Assembly (NCBI RefSeq): GCF_000966285.1
Contig: NZ_KQ031391.1
Span: forward strand, 1,698,640-1,762,639
DNA length: 64,000 nucleotides
Direction: 5' to 3'
Source of the DNA: Pseudofrankia sp. DC12
GTDB taxonomy: Bacteria; Actinomycetota; Actinomycetes; Frankiales; Frankiaceae
In this document: positions 55,357-63,533 of the stretch, piece by piece
Layout of the letters: each line of letters opens with the position of its first letter
Numbering within the stretch: the stretch's first letter is position 1
Made by a program: the position numbers and the translations under genes
Notes under the pieces: generated by a model
What the model saw: the letters and a program-made list of their open reading frames with translations, nothing else
Told to the model about the DNA's origin: nothing
The model's database searches: none

Positions 55357-56128
55357 GGCTCCTCCCTTCTCCACGCTCGTCGAGGCGGGGCCGCCCGCAC
55401 GAGCGCGTGGCAATCATCGACCTGGGCTCTCGCGCCCGCTCAGGGCATGGCTGGCGCAGGGCATGGCGACAGCGCCCCGTAGCACCGGCGGGCACGCGAC
55501 CGCGCGTCACCGGGGACGGCAAGCACACCTCCACGCCCTCCACCAGCCTGTCCACACCGTCAGACGTGGCACCCTTCAAAAACTACCAGTGGATGACTTA
55601 CAGGTGTGTAACTACCAGATGTTGTGCCGCCAGACTAGCGCATGCCCGGTTCGTCGGTGTGCATGCCCCCCTCGCGTGTCGGATCCCACCGTCGCCGGAA
55701 ACGGCGGACGCGACCGGCGCAGGTGCTCGTCCTCGCTGCTTCCCGCAGGTCAGGACGCAGCCGACGCCGCCCCGACGACGGGACCACCGATCGCCTTCGA
55801 GGGTTCGCGGACGCGGCGCCCCACCAGCACGGAAGAGCGGACGGGGCGGAAGCCGGCAATGATCACGCCTCACGCCCCCGCGGAACGCAAAGATCCACCG
55901 CGCCCACCAGCATCCAGTCCTACGTCCTGGTCGCGGACGCGGACGCGCCATGAAACACCATCACCAGGGATGACCGTCGGGTATCACGCGTGGCGAGGTC
56001 ACGACCGCTGAGGGTCTGGGCTGCCAGCGGTGCCGGGGCGGGCGCGGGCGGCACGGAGTGGCTCTCCCGGCCCGCGGCAGCTCCACGGAAGCCGGATGGA
56101 CCGGCTGGCTTGACCAGGCCACGACCAC
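55357..56128. other. regulatory and gene-poor region upstream of nrdR
   Basis: About 770 bp. The part nearest nrdR holds two copies of AACTACCAG (55581-55589 and 55610-55618) proposed as NrdR sites. From 55640 to 56128 I see no gene: frames on both strands are Arg/Pro-rich without domains. Confidence 0.5.
55579..55623 (-). promoter_or_regulatory. two putative NrdR boxes
   Basis: AACTACCAG occurs twice, 29 bp apart, each followed by an imperfect GT-rich half-site. NrdR binds pairs of 16-bp boxes (consensus acaCwAtATaTwGtgt) about three helical turns apart. The match to consensus is partial, but position and spacing fit. Confidence 0.5.
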
Positions 56129-56176
56129 AAGCCCGCCTCGCCCCCGAGCCCGACAGGGGGCGTGAGGCACGGGCTT
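56129..56176 (-). terminator. terminator of small membrane-protein gene
   Basis: Strong interrupted stem: 56129-56145 pairs with 56156-56176 (outer AAGCCCG/CGGGCTT, inner CGCCCCC/GGGGGCG with small bulges), 14 bp beyond the stop at 56191. Confidence 0.75.
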
Positions 56177-56190
56177 GCGAGCGGCTTAGG

Positions 56191-56544
56191 TCAGTGGCCG
56201 GAAACGGCGAGGAGCCAGGTGACGCCGAGCCAGCCGGCGCTCGCGGCGCCCCAGAGCGCCAGGCCAAGGACGAAGGCGGCCACGACGCGACCGCGGCTGG
56301 TGAGCCGCAGCGCGGGCGTGGCCTGGGACTTGCCGCCAGCCCGGCGGCGCGGCGGCCGGACGCCGGCCACGGGGTGCTCGGCCGCCGCCGCACGCGCCAG
56401 CGGGCTCTGTACCAGTGCCGCCGGCGCGGGCACGCGGCCAGGGCGCCGACGCGTCGGGACGGGAAGACTGATTACTTGGGCGCCGTCGGGACCTACCGGG
56501 GCAGGGCGCCCCTGGATCGTCGTGGCCCCACGCGGGTTCGTCAT
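56191..56544 (-). CDS. small single-helix membrane protein divergent from lexA
   Basis: Product of 117 residues: a basic, Pro/Arg-rich cytoplasmic part (1-78), then LRLTSRGRVVAAFVLGLALW and GAASAGWLGVTWLLAVSGH, one membrane span ending the protein. The position and the LRLTSRGRVV lead match the anchor of LysM proteins (YneA/Rv2719c-like) that stand beside lexA and are SOS-induced cell-division inhibitors, but the LysM domain is absent. The ATG at 56544 has a strong AGGAGG site. A LexA-type box lies 167 bp upstream. Role as a division inhibitor is inference. Confidence 0.72.
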   Translation of the reverse strand: MTNPRGATTIQGRPAPVGPDGAQVISLPVPTRRRPGRVPAPAALVQSPLARAAAAEHPVAGVRPPRRRAGGKSQATPALRLTSRGRVVAAFVLGLALWGAASAGWLGVTWLLAVSGH

Positions 56545-57119
56545 GCCAACCTCCTAGCGGCCGGGCCAGCGACCCGGCTGCGCTCGTCGAGCGAAGCTCA
56601 ACCAACTCGGGGGTCCGGGGAGATGTTCCCCGGGCAGACATCGCGGACCACCGACGACGCTAACCCAAGGTCGACATGCGGCGGTGGCCGGTACTGGGGC
56701 AGGGTGCGATTCGAACTGATGGTCGATTCTTACACGCATAAGCCCGGCAAGCCACGCGGACACGCTCGAACGCGTGTTTGAGATTCCGACGTCGTCCGGC
56801 TACGGTCATCACGATCAGGCATGACGCGCGCAGCAGCACCGATCCGCCCAGCTCCACCCAGATGCCTCCCCGGAGATCCTCGACGGTCGGGGGCGCCGGC
56901 CGCCGGTCTGGTGTGGTGGCGCGGCCGGGCCGCGGCGCCGAAGCCTGCGGCGCCCGTTCTGGTCGGGCTCGCCGGCCCAGGTGCCGACGGCCCGCCCCCG
57001 GCGGGCGTTCGATCCGGACACGCCGGGAGGCGCTCCGGGTCCCCGATGTCGAGCCTCGCTCGACGAGCTCGACGAAGGAGAACGGTCGCCATGACCTCGA
57101 GGCTAGGAGTGCCAACGCC
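56545..57119. other. divergent regulatory region of lexA
   Basis: About 575 bp. Holds the LexA-type box at 56711-56726, an AT-richer segment at 56727-56745 that may be a promoter, and a second palindrome TCGAGC-CTC-GCTCGA at 57049-57063, 57 bp before lexA. The lexA frame stays open to 56778 but that part is not LexA-like. Confidence 0.6.
56711..56726. promoter_or_regulatory. LexA/SOS-type box upstream of lexA
   Basis: TCGAACTGATGGTCGA matches TCGAAC-N4-GTTCGA with one mismatch. It lies between lexA and the divergent membrane-protein gene and is well placed for autoregulation of lexA and SOS induction of both. Confidence 0.75.
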
Positions 57120-57956
57120 ATGACCACGCAGGGAAGGGGACCGCGCAGAGCCGGTCGCCCGTCCGCCGGACGCGGTGAGGCCGGCGGGACCGTGCGCGAC
57201 TTCCCCGACGGCCCCGTCGACGAGCAGGGTCTCACGACCCGGCAACGCAAGGTTCTCGAGGTGATCCGTGATGCCGTCGAGCGCCGCGGCTACCCGCCGA
57301 GTGTCCGGGAGATCGGCGAAGCAGTCGGGCTGACCAGCACGTCCAGCGTCGCGCACCAGCTGAAGATGCTGGAGGACAAGGGTTTCCTGCGCCGCGACCC
57401 GAACCGGCCGCGGGCGATCGAGGTCGTCACCTCCGAGGGCGAGCCGCCGATCCGGCCGCTGCCGAAGACCCGGCCCGCCGTGGCCGCGGGCCGGGGCCGA
57501 GCCCCCCTGCGGGTCCACACCCTCGGCCCGGACGACGGCGTGCGCGCCGACGACGACGAGAACGTCCAGCTGGCGGCGGCCACGGCCTACCTGCCGTTGG
57601 TCGGGCGGATCGCGGCCGGTGGGCCGATCCTGGCCGAGCAGGCCGTCGAGGACGTGCTGCCGCTGCCCCGGGAGATCGTGGGCGAGGGCACGCTGTTCCT
57701 GCTGCGCGTCGTCGGTGAGTCGATGATCAACGCGGCGATCTGCGACGGGGACCTGGTCGCCGTCCGCCAGCAGCCGGTGGCCGAGAACGGCGAGATCGTC
57801 GCCGCGATGATCGACGGCGAGGCGACCGTCAAGCGCTTCCGCCGCCACGACGACGGCCATGTCTGGCTGCAGCCGGAGAACCCCGCGTTCCACGACATCG
57901 CGGGCGACGACGCCACCATCCTCGGCCGCGTCGTGGCGGTGATGCGGCGGGTCTAG
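57120..57956 (+). CDS. lexA: LexA, SOS repressor
   Basis: Represses DNA-damage genes and is cleaved when RecA is activated. The 278-residue product has a winged helix-turn-helix (about 38-100: [40 protein letters not shown]), an unusually long acidic linker (100-158), the cleavage site Ala166-Gly167 in GRIAAGGPI, catalytic Ser201 in VGESM and Lys238 in EATVKRF. Longer than typical 220-240-residue LexA because of its N terminus and linker. The ATG at 57120 has AGGAG at 57105-57109. Confidence 0.95.
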   Translation: MTTQGRGPRRAGRPSAGRGEAGGTVRDFPDGPVDEQGLTTRQRKVLEVIRDAVERRGYPPSVREIGEAVGLTSTSSVAHQLKMLEDKGFLRRDPNRPRAIEVVTSEGEPPIRPLPKTRPAVAAGRGRAPLRVHTLGPDDGVRADDDENVQLAAATAYLPLVGRIAAGGPILAEQAVEDVLPLPREIVGEGTLFLLRVVGESMINAAICDGDLVAVRQQPVAENGEIVAAMIDGEATVKRFRRHDDGHVWLQPENPAFHDIAGDDATILGRVVAVMRRV

Positions 57957-58342
57957 GCCCGCCGCGGGCGCGAAGGAGCGTCCGGAACGGCGCTGGCGCG
58001 CGCCGACCGGGCGCTCCGCCGCCAGACGGCACGTCGTCCGGGCACACTGCCCGCCAGGTGGGCCGCCGACCGGACGCTCCGCTCAGCAGAGGTCCTTCCG
58101 CCCGGCGCACCACCGCCGGCAGCCGCGTCGGCCAGGCGCTCCGCCGGCCCGACGCCTCGCCCTTGTTCGTCTGCGGCCTGCCCAGACCAGCCGGCGCCCG
58201 TCTCCGATCGGCGCGCCGGATCCACCGCGACCAGGCCGGCAGACTGACCGTGATCATGACGGCAGATCGACCGTGACCATGACGGCAGATCGACCGTCGA
58301 TCATGAGAGAATCGACCGGCGGCCTGGCGGTGAGGGACGGCG
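57957..58342. other. intergenic region lexA-DUF4143 gene
   Basis: About 385 bp. The first 290 bp show no gene or clear terminator. The last part, 58246-58313, is an array of 23-bp direct repeats. Confidence 0.5.
58246..58313. repeat. 23-bp direct repeats upstream of DUF4143 ATPase
   Basis: Unit 1 at 58246-58268 and unit 2 at 58269-58291 differ by one base; a degenerate third copy follows at 58292-58313. Each unit begins GACCGT, contains ATGACGG and ends GATC. They end 29 bp before the start of the ATPase gene, so they may be operator sites. Confidence 0.8.
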
Positions 58343-59617
58343 GTGGTGGCGGTGTCGCAGCTGAGAATTGAGCTCTTCCCGAGGCACGCGGAGGCGTTGG
58401 TGTCCGCCGCGCTGGCGGATACGCGGGTCGTCGTCGTGACCGGTGCGCGCCAGGTCGGAAAGAGCACGCTCGCGCGCCTCGCCGTCGAGGCGCACGGCGA
58501 GGCGAGAACCTACTACCTGGACGATGACGCGGTGCGGGCCGCGGCCCTGGCGGACCCTGTTGGCTTCGTCAACGCGGACGGGCTGCTGATGATCGATGAG
58601 ATCCAGCGAGCCCCGGATCTTCTGCTCGCGATCAAGTCGAAGGTGGACCGCGACCCCCGTCCCGGGCGCTACCTGCTCACCGGCTCCGCGCGCCTGTGGG
58701 GAATGAAGGGCATTCCGGATATCCTGCCGGGCCGGTCGGAGACCGTGGAGCTATGGCCGCTTGCCCAGGGCGAGATCGACGGCGGCCCCGACGCGTTCGT
58801 CGATGCCGTCTTCTCGCAGGACGAGCCATGGCTTGCCCACGGCACCCTTGATCGGAACGACTACGTCGAGCGGGCGCTGCGCGGCGGTTACCCCGAGGCC
58901 GTGCGCCGCGAGGACCTGCGCCGGCGGGCCCGGTTCTTCGAGTCGTACATCTCGGACCTCATCGAACGCGATATTCGCCAGATTTCCGAGATCGAACGAA
59001 CGGTGGAACTGCGCCAGCTTGTTCAGGCGCTGGCGGCGACGGCGGGTGGTCTTCTGGTTCCGAACCGGCTAGGCAATGACCTCGCGGTGCCGGCCACCAC
59101 CGTCCGCAGGCACCTTGCCGCGCTGGAACTCTCCTACGTCGTCCAGCGAATTCCGGCCTGGTCGAGCAATCTGACCACGCGCGCCGTCGCGACACCGAAG
59201 ATCATATTTGTCGACTCCGGCCTCGCGGGGCACCTGACCGGTATGTCGCCGCGCCGGGCGTCCCACCCGACGGCGAACGTCGGCCCGCTGATCGAGAACT
59301 TCGTCCTGGGCGAGCTGGCCCGGCAGCTGACCTGGGCCCAGGAGCCGGTCTCGCTCTTCCACTACCGGGACCGGGACCGCAACGAGGTCGACGCGGTGCT
59401 CGAGCGGGCGTCCGGGGAGATCGTCGGGGTCGAGGTGAAGGCAGCCGAGACGGTACGCACGGACGACTTCCGCGGACTGCGCCGGCTGGCCGACCAGATC
59501 GGCGGCCGCTTTCACGCCGGATACGTCCTCTACGCCGGTCCGGAGGTCCTGCGCTTCGGCCCGCGCCTGCGGGCCGTCCCGATCTCGGCGCTCTGGACAG
59601 CGCGGCCAGACCTCTGA
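58343..59617 (+). CDS. AAA_14/DUF4143 ATPase
   Basis: Product of 424 residues: an N-terminal P-loop with TGARQVGKSTLARL (Walker A), LLMIDEIQRAPDLL (Walker B), LLTGSARLWGMKGIPDILPG and ELWPLAQGEI, then the DUF4143 part with YVERALRGGYPEAV, a helix-turn-helix-like region, and the restriction-endonuclease-like end HYRDRDRNEVDAVLER and GVEVKAAETV (the D/E-xK residues). The family is common in accessory DNA; function is unproven. GTG at 58343. Confidence 0.88.
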   Translation: MVAVSQLRIELFPRHAEALVSAALADTRVVVVTGARQVGKSTLARLAVEAHGEARTYYLDDDAVRAAALADPVGFVNADGLLMIDEIQRAPDLLLAIKSKVDRDPRPGRYLLTGSARLWGMKGIPDILPGRSETVELWPLAQGEIDGGPDAFVDAVFSQDEPWLAHGTLDRNDYVERALRGGYPEAVRREDLRRRARFFESYISDLIERDIRQISEIERTVELRQLVQALAATAGGLLVPNRLGNDLAVPATTVRRHLAALELSYVVQRIPAWSSNLTTRAVATPKIIFVDSGLAGHLTGMSPRRASHPTANVGPLIENFVLGELARQLTWAQEPVSLFHYRDRDRNEVDAVLERASGEIVGVEVKAAETVRTDDFRGLRRLADQIGGRFHAGYVLYAGPEVLRFGPRLRAVPISALWTARPDL

Positions 59618-59666
59618 CCGGTCGACGGCGTTCTCACTCCGGCGACGAACGATCCGGATGCACGAC

Positions 59667-59719
59667 GAAGCCGGCCCCGTTCGTCAGCCGAGGGACAGGC
59701 GGACGGGCGGAGCCGGCTT
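59667..59719. terminator. bidirectional hairpin between DUF4143 gene and hflX
   Basis: GAAGCCGGC at 59667-59675 pairs perfectly with 59711-59719; shorter pairs in between could extend it. It lies between convergent stops at 59617 and 59735. Confidence 0.6.
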
Positions 59720-59734
59720 CGCGGCGCGGTCGGC

Positions 59735-61276
59735 TCAGACCCGCGCCGGCTGGCTGTAGGCGTCGAGGTCGGCCGCGAGGGCGGCCGAGACCCGGGCGCG
59801 CAGCTCCGTGCCGGCAGCGGTGTGCTCCTGGTGCAGGACCTCGCCGGACTTGTGGATCCGGGCGACCAGGTCACCCCGGTTGTACGGGACGACGACGTCG
59901 ACCTCTACCTGCGGGTGCGGGACGCGGCCCGCGAGGGCCTCGACCAGCTCGGCGATCCCCGCTCCCGTCCGGGCTGAGACACACACCGCGTCCGGCGCGA
60001 TCCGCTTGATGGCCGCGACGGTCGTCTTGTCGGCGATGTCCGTCTTGTTGACGACGACCAGCTCGGGCACGTCACCCGCGTCGATGTCGTTCAGGACCTC
60101 GCGCACCGCCGAGATCTGCCCGACCGGGTCGAGGTGCGAGCCGTCGACCACGTGCAGGATCAGGTCCGCGTCGGCGACCTCCTCCAGCGTGGAGCGGAAC
60201 GCCTCCACGATCTGGTGTGGCAGGTGACGGACGAAGCCGACCGTGTCGGTCAGCGTGAACGCCCGCCCGTCGGGCAGGGTCGCGCGGCGCACCGTCGGGT
60301 CCAGGGTCGCGAACAGGGAGTCCTCGACCAGCACCCCCGCGCCGGTCAGCCGGTTGAGCAGCGACGACTTGCCCGCGTTGGTGTAGCCGGCGATCGCGAC
60401 CGACGGCACTGCACCGCGCCGCCGCGACGACCGCTTGGTCTCGCGGACGGTCTCCATCTCGCGCAGTTCCCGGCGCAGCTTGGCGATCCGGGCACGCAGC
60501 CGGCGGCGGTCGGTCTCGATCTTCGTCTCGCCGGGCCCGCGGGTACCGATGGGCGCGCGCCCACCAGAGGCCGCCTGCCGGGACATCGACTCACCCCAGC
60601 CGCGCAGCCGCGGCAGCATGTACTGCAGCTGCGCGAGCTCGACCTGCGCCTTGCCCTCCTTGGACGTGGCGTGCTGGGCGAAGATGTCCAGGATCAGCGC
60701 GGTCCGGTCGATGACCTTGACCTTGACGACCTCCTCCAGCTGGCGCAGCTGGCCAGGAGTGAGTTCGCCGTCGCAGATCACCGTGTCGGCGCCGACCGTG
60801 CGGACGACGTCGGCCAGCTCCTTGGCCTTGCCGGAGCCGACGTAGGTCGCCGTGTCCGGCTTGTCCCGGCGCTGCACGAGCGCGTCGAGCACGACGGAGC
60901 CCGCGGTCTCGGCGAGCTGGGCGAGCTCGGCCATCGACGTCTCTGCGTCGACGATCGTCCCCGCCGTCCAGACCCCGATCAGGACGACCCGCTCCAGCCG
61001 CAGCTGGCGGTACTCGACCTCGGTGACATCGGTGAGCTCGGTGGCCAGCCCCTGCATGCGGCGCAGCGCGTCGCGCTCCTCGACCGCCAGCTCGTCGCCC
61101 GCGTCGTCGTAGAAGCCAAGACCCGTGAAGGTGATCTCGCCGGTGTCCCTGGCGTCCGCCAGAGCGTGGTCGGTGGCCAGTACCCGGGCCACCGCGTCAG
61201 AAGGATTCCGGTCGCCTCGCGTGGCAGCGGGCCGGCGGACCGGGCTGTTGGGAGTGGATTCAGCTGGAAGACTCAT
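59735..61276 (-). CDS. hflX: HflX, ribosome-associated GTPase
   Basis: GTPase that splits stalled or hibernating 70S ribosomes after stress. The 513-residue product has the HflX N-terminal domain (TYVGSGKAKELAD, DRTALILDIFAQHATSKEG, GPGETKIETDRR) and a G domain with GYTNAGKSSLLNRL, DTVGF, NKTD and SARTG. ATG at 61276; a longer frame to 61447 begins with disordered residues not seen in homologues. Confidence 0.94.
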   Translation of the reverse strand: MSLPAESTPNSPVRRPAATRGDRNPSDAVARVLATDHALADARDTGEITFTGLGFYDDAGDELAVEERDALRRMQGLATELTDVTEVEYRQLRLERVVLIGVWTAGTIVDAETSMAELAQLAETAGSVVLDALVQRRDKPDTATYVGSGKAKELADVVRTVGADTVICDGELTPGQLRQLEEVVKVKVIDRTALILDIFAQHATSKEGKAQVELAQLQYMLPRLRGWGESMSRQAASGGRAPIGTRGPGETKIETDRRRLRARIAKLRRELREMETVRETKRSSRRRGAVPSVAIAGYTNAGKSSLLNRLTGAGVLVEDSLFATLDPTVRRATLPDGRAFTLTDTVGFVRHLPHQIVEAFRSTLEEVADADLILHVVDGSHLDPVGQISAVREVLNDIDAGDVPELVVVNKTDIADKTTVAAIKRIAPDAVCVSARTGAGIAELVEALAGRVPHPQVEVDVVVPYNRGDLVARIHKSGEVLHQEHTAAGTELRARVSAALAADLDAYSQPARV

Positions 61277-61543
61277 ACCATCCGTTCCAACGCGACGGGC
61301 CCACGTCCGGATTCCGCGTGGTCGCCGTTCGCTCCAGTTGTCCGGGATGTGCATCCAGGACGGTGGTACCGGGACCCTTTTGGGGCCTTGTTCCCCGCGG
61401 CCGCCGGTGCCTGTCGGCCTCTGTTCCCCGGCTCCGGCGGTTCGCACCCCGCTGCGGGAGATGCGGCGGGGTGTCGATGCCGGTAGCGTGCCACGCCCGG
61501 CTCACCCCTGCGACGTGTTTTCCGGTCCCGGACCACGCGACGC

Positions 61544-62485
61544 TCAGGTGCGGCCTCCGGCCAGCGCCGGCTCCTGGGTCCGTGCCCGCGCGGCGGCAAG
61601 CCAGTCGGTACGCAGCAGGCCCTCGCTGACGAGGACGGCCGGCCCGCGCAGCCGGACCTGGTCGCTGTCCCACAGCACCTCGACCCGGCCGCCGGGGACG
61701 TCGACCGGGACCACGGTCCCGGGGCCCCGGCCGGCCCTGGTCGCGGCGGCGACCGCCACCGCGCAGGCCCCGGTGCCGCAGGACAGGGTCTCGCCGACAC
61801 CGCGCTCGTAGACCCGCATCCGGACAGCGTCGGGGGCGCCCATGACGATCTCGACGTTGGCGCCGCCGGGGAAGGCCTCCGCCGCGAACTGGGGCGGCCG
61901 GGTCAGATCAAGCGCGTTCAGGGCCGTCTCGGCCAGGTCGTCGGCGAAGCAGACGGCGTGCGGGTTGCCCATCGAGACGCTGGTGGCCGGGAAGGTCCGC
62001 CCGCCGATGGACACGGTCTCCGCGTTGAGAGGGCCGATCGTCGGGGGCCCCATCTCGACCGTCACGTCGCCCTGGCTGGGGACGTCAGCCAGCCGCACTC
62101 CCGCGCGGGTCGCCACCGGAATCAGCCCGGACCGCTCGTAGCCGGCGTCGACGAGGTAGCGGCCGAAGACGCGCAGGCCGTTGCCGCACATCTCGGCGCT
62201 AGACCCGTCGGCGTTGCGGTAGTCCATGAACCAGCGGGCGGAGCCGAGGGCTCCCGCCGGTTCGGCGGTGGGCCGGCTGGCTCGCGGCTGGGCGGCCGCG
62301 GGCTCGGCCGCGGTGAGCACCACCCGCAGCACGCCGTCGGCCCCGACGCCGAACCGGCGGTCGCACAACGCCCGCACCAGCTCCGGCGTCAGCTCCAGCT
62401 CACCATCCGGATCCGGCACGATCACGAAGTCGTTTCCGGTCCCCTGCCCCTTGACAAACCGCACTCCGCGATCGTACGGGGCCAT
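61544..62485 (-). CDS. dapF: diaminopimelate epimerase
   Basis: Converts LL- to meso-diaminopimelate for lysine and peptidoglycan. The 313-residue product begins with VRFVKGQGTGNDFVIVPDPD and has the two catalytic cysteines in AEMCGNGLRVF and LSCGTGACAV, and the substrate loop SMGNPHAVCF. An Ala/Pro-rich insert lies at about 60-80. ATG at 62485. It is upstream of hflX on the same strand with a 267-bp gap. Confidence 0.95.
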   Translation of the reverse strand: MAPYDRGVRFVKGQGTGNDFVIVPDPDGELELTPELVRALCDRRFGVGADGVLRVVLTAAEPAAAQPRASRPTAEPAGALGSARWFMDYRNADGSSAEMCGNGLRVFGRYLVDAGYERSGLIPVATRAGVRLADVPSQGDVTVEMGPPTIGPLNAETVSIGGRTFPATSVSMGNPHAVCFADDLAETALNALDLTRPPQFAAEAFPGGANVEIVMGAPDAVRMRVYERGVGETLSCGTGACAVAVAAATRAGRGPGTVVPVDVPGGRVEVLWDSDQVRLRGPAVLVSEGLLRTDWLAAARARTQEPALAGGRT

Positions 62486-62693
62486 CCCGTCCGCCGCCTG
62501 CGGCGGCCATCCCGACGGCCTCAGGCCGGCGTCTCGCCGTGGGACCCGTTGGCATCATCGCCTCGGACCGTCGTACCGTGATAGTTATACCGGTGCCTCG
62601 TCGGAGCCACCGGTCGATGGCGGCACCGCGCGGACTCTTCGCGGTGCGTCGCAACGCGAACGGCCGCCACGGCCGGGACAGGTGGGCTTGGAC

Positions 62694-63461
62694 ATGGTCG
62701 AGCTGAAGTCGGCGGCGGCGATCGGGGCGATGCGGGCGGCCGGGCAGGTCGTCGCCCAGGCCCTGGCGGCGGTGCGCGAGGCCGCGCGGGTCGGCACCAG
62801 CCTGCTGGAACTGGACGAGGTCGCCGCCACGGTGATCGCGCGCGCCGGCGCGGCCTCGACGTTCAAGGACTACCAGCCGCGCTTCGCGCCGACGCCGTTC
62901 CCGGCGGTGACCTGCGTGTCGGTCAACGACGTGATCGTGCACGGCATCCCCGACGGCTACCGGCTGCGCGACGGCGACCTGGTCAGCGTCGACTGCGGCG
63001 CCGAGCTGGCTGGCTGGACGGGCGACGCCGCGACCAGCTTCGTCGTGGGCACCGCCCGGCCGGCGGACCTGCGGCTGATCGCGGCGGCCGAGGAGGCTCT
63101 CGCCGCCGGGATCGCCGCGGCCCGCCCGGGCGGCCGGCTCGGCGACATCTCGCACGCGGTCGGCGCGGTCTGTCGCCGGGAGCGGTTCGGCATTCCCGAC
63201 GGGTTCGGCGGGCACGGCATCGGCCGGCTGATGCACGAGGACCCGCACGTCCCCAACGACGGGCCGCCTGGGCGTGGCTTCCCGCTGCGTGCCGGCCTCG
63301 TGCTGGCGATCGAGCCGATGCTGCTCGCCGGGGGCCGCGACCGCTACCAGACCGCCGCCGACGGCTGGGCACTGCGCACCACCGACGGGAGCCGTGCCGC
63401 CCACGTCGAGCACACCGTGGCCGTCACCGCGGACGGCCCACGCATCCTCACCCTGCTGTAA
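62694..63461 (+). CDS. map: methionine aminopeptidase, type I
   Basis: Removes the initiator methionine from nascent proteins. The 255-residue product has the M24A fold with metal ligands Asp in VSVDCGAELAGWTGDAATSF (two aspartates), His in GFGGHGIGR, Glu in LAIEPM and Glu in AHVEHTV. The ATG at 62694 gives the usual start; an upstream GTG at 62682 would add four residues. Confidence 0.93.
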   Translation: MVELKSAAAIGAMRAAGQVVAQALAAVREAARVGTSLLELDEVAATVIARAGAASTFKDYQPRFAPTPFPAVTCVSVNDVIVHGIPDGYRLRDGDLVSVDCGAELAGWTGDAATSFVVGTARPADLRLIAAAEEALAAGIAAARPGGRLGDISHAVGAVCRRERFGIPDGFGGHGIGRLMHEDPHVPNDGPPGRGFPLRAGLVLAIEPMLLAGGRDRYQTAADGWALRTTDGSRAAHVEHTVAVTADGPRILTLL

Positions 63462-63533
63462 CGGGCCCTCGACGGCCCCGCGAGTTCCGCCAGGGCCCGG
63501 CCAGGACCTCGCCCCGCGGGCCAAGGGGTGGCG

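Noticed and set aside
55920-56393. 157-codon minus-strand frame overlapping the small membrane protein
   Set aside because: Different frame from the gene with the AGGAGG site; no hydrophobic or domain features.
56778-57119. N-terminal extension of lexA
   Set aside because: The frame is open but Arg-rich and unlike LexA; the ATG at 57120 has a proper ribosome site.
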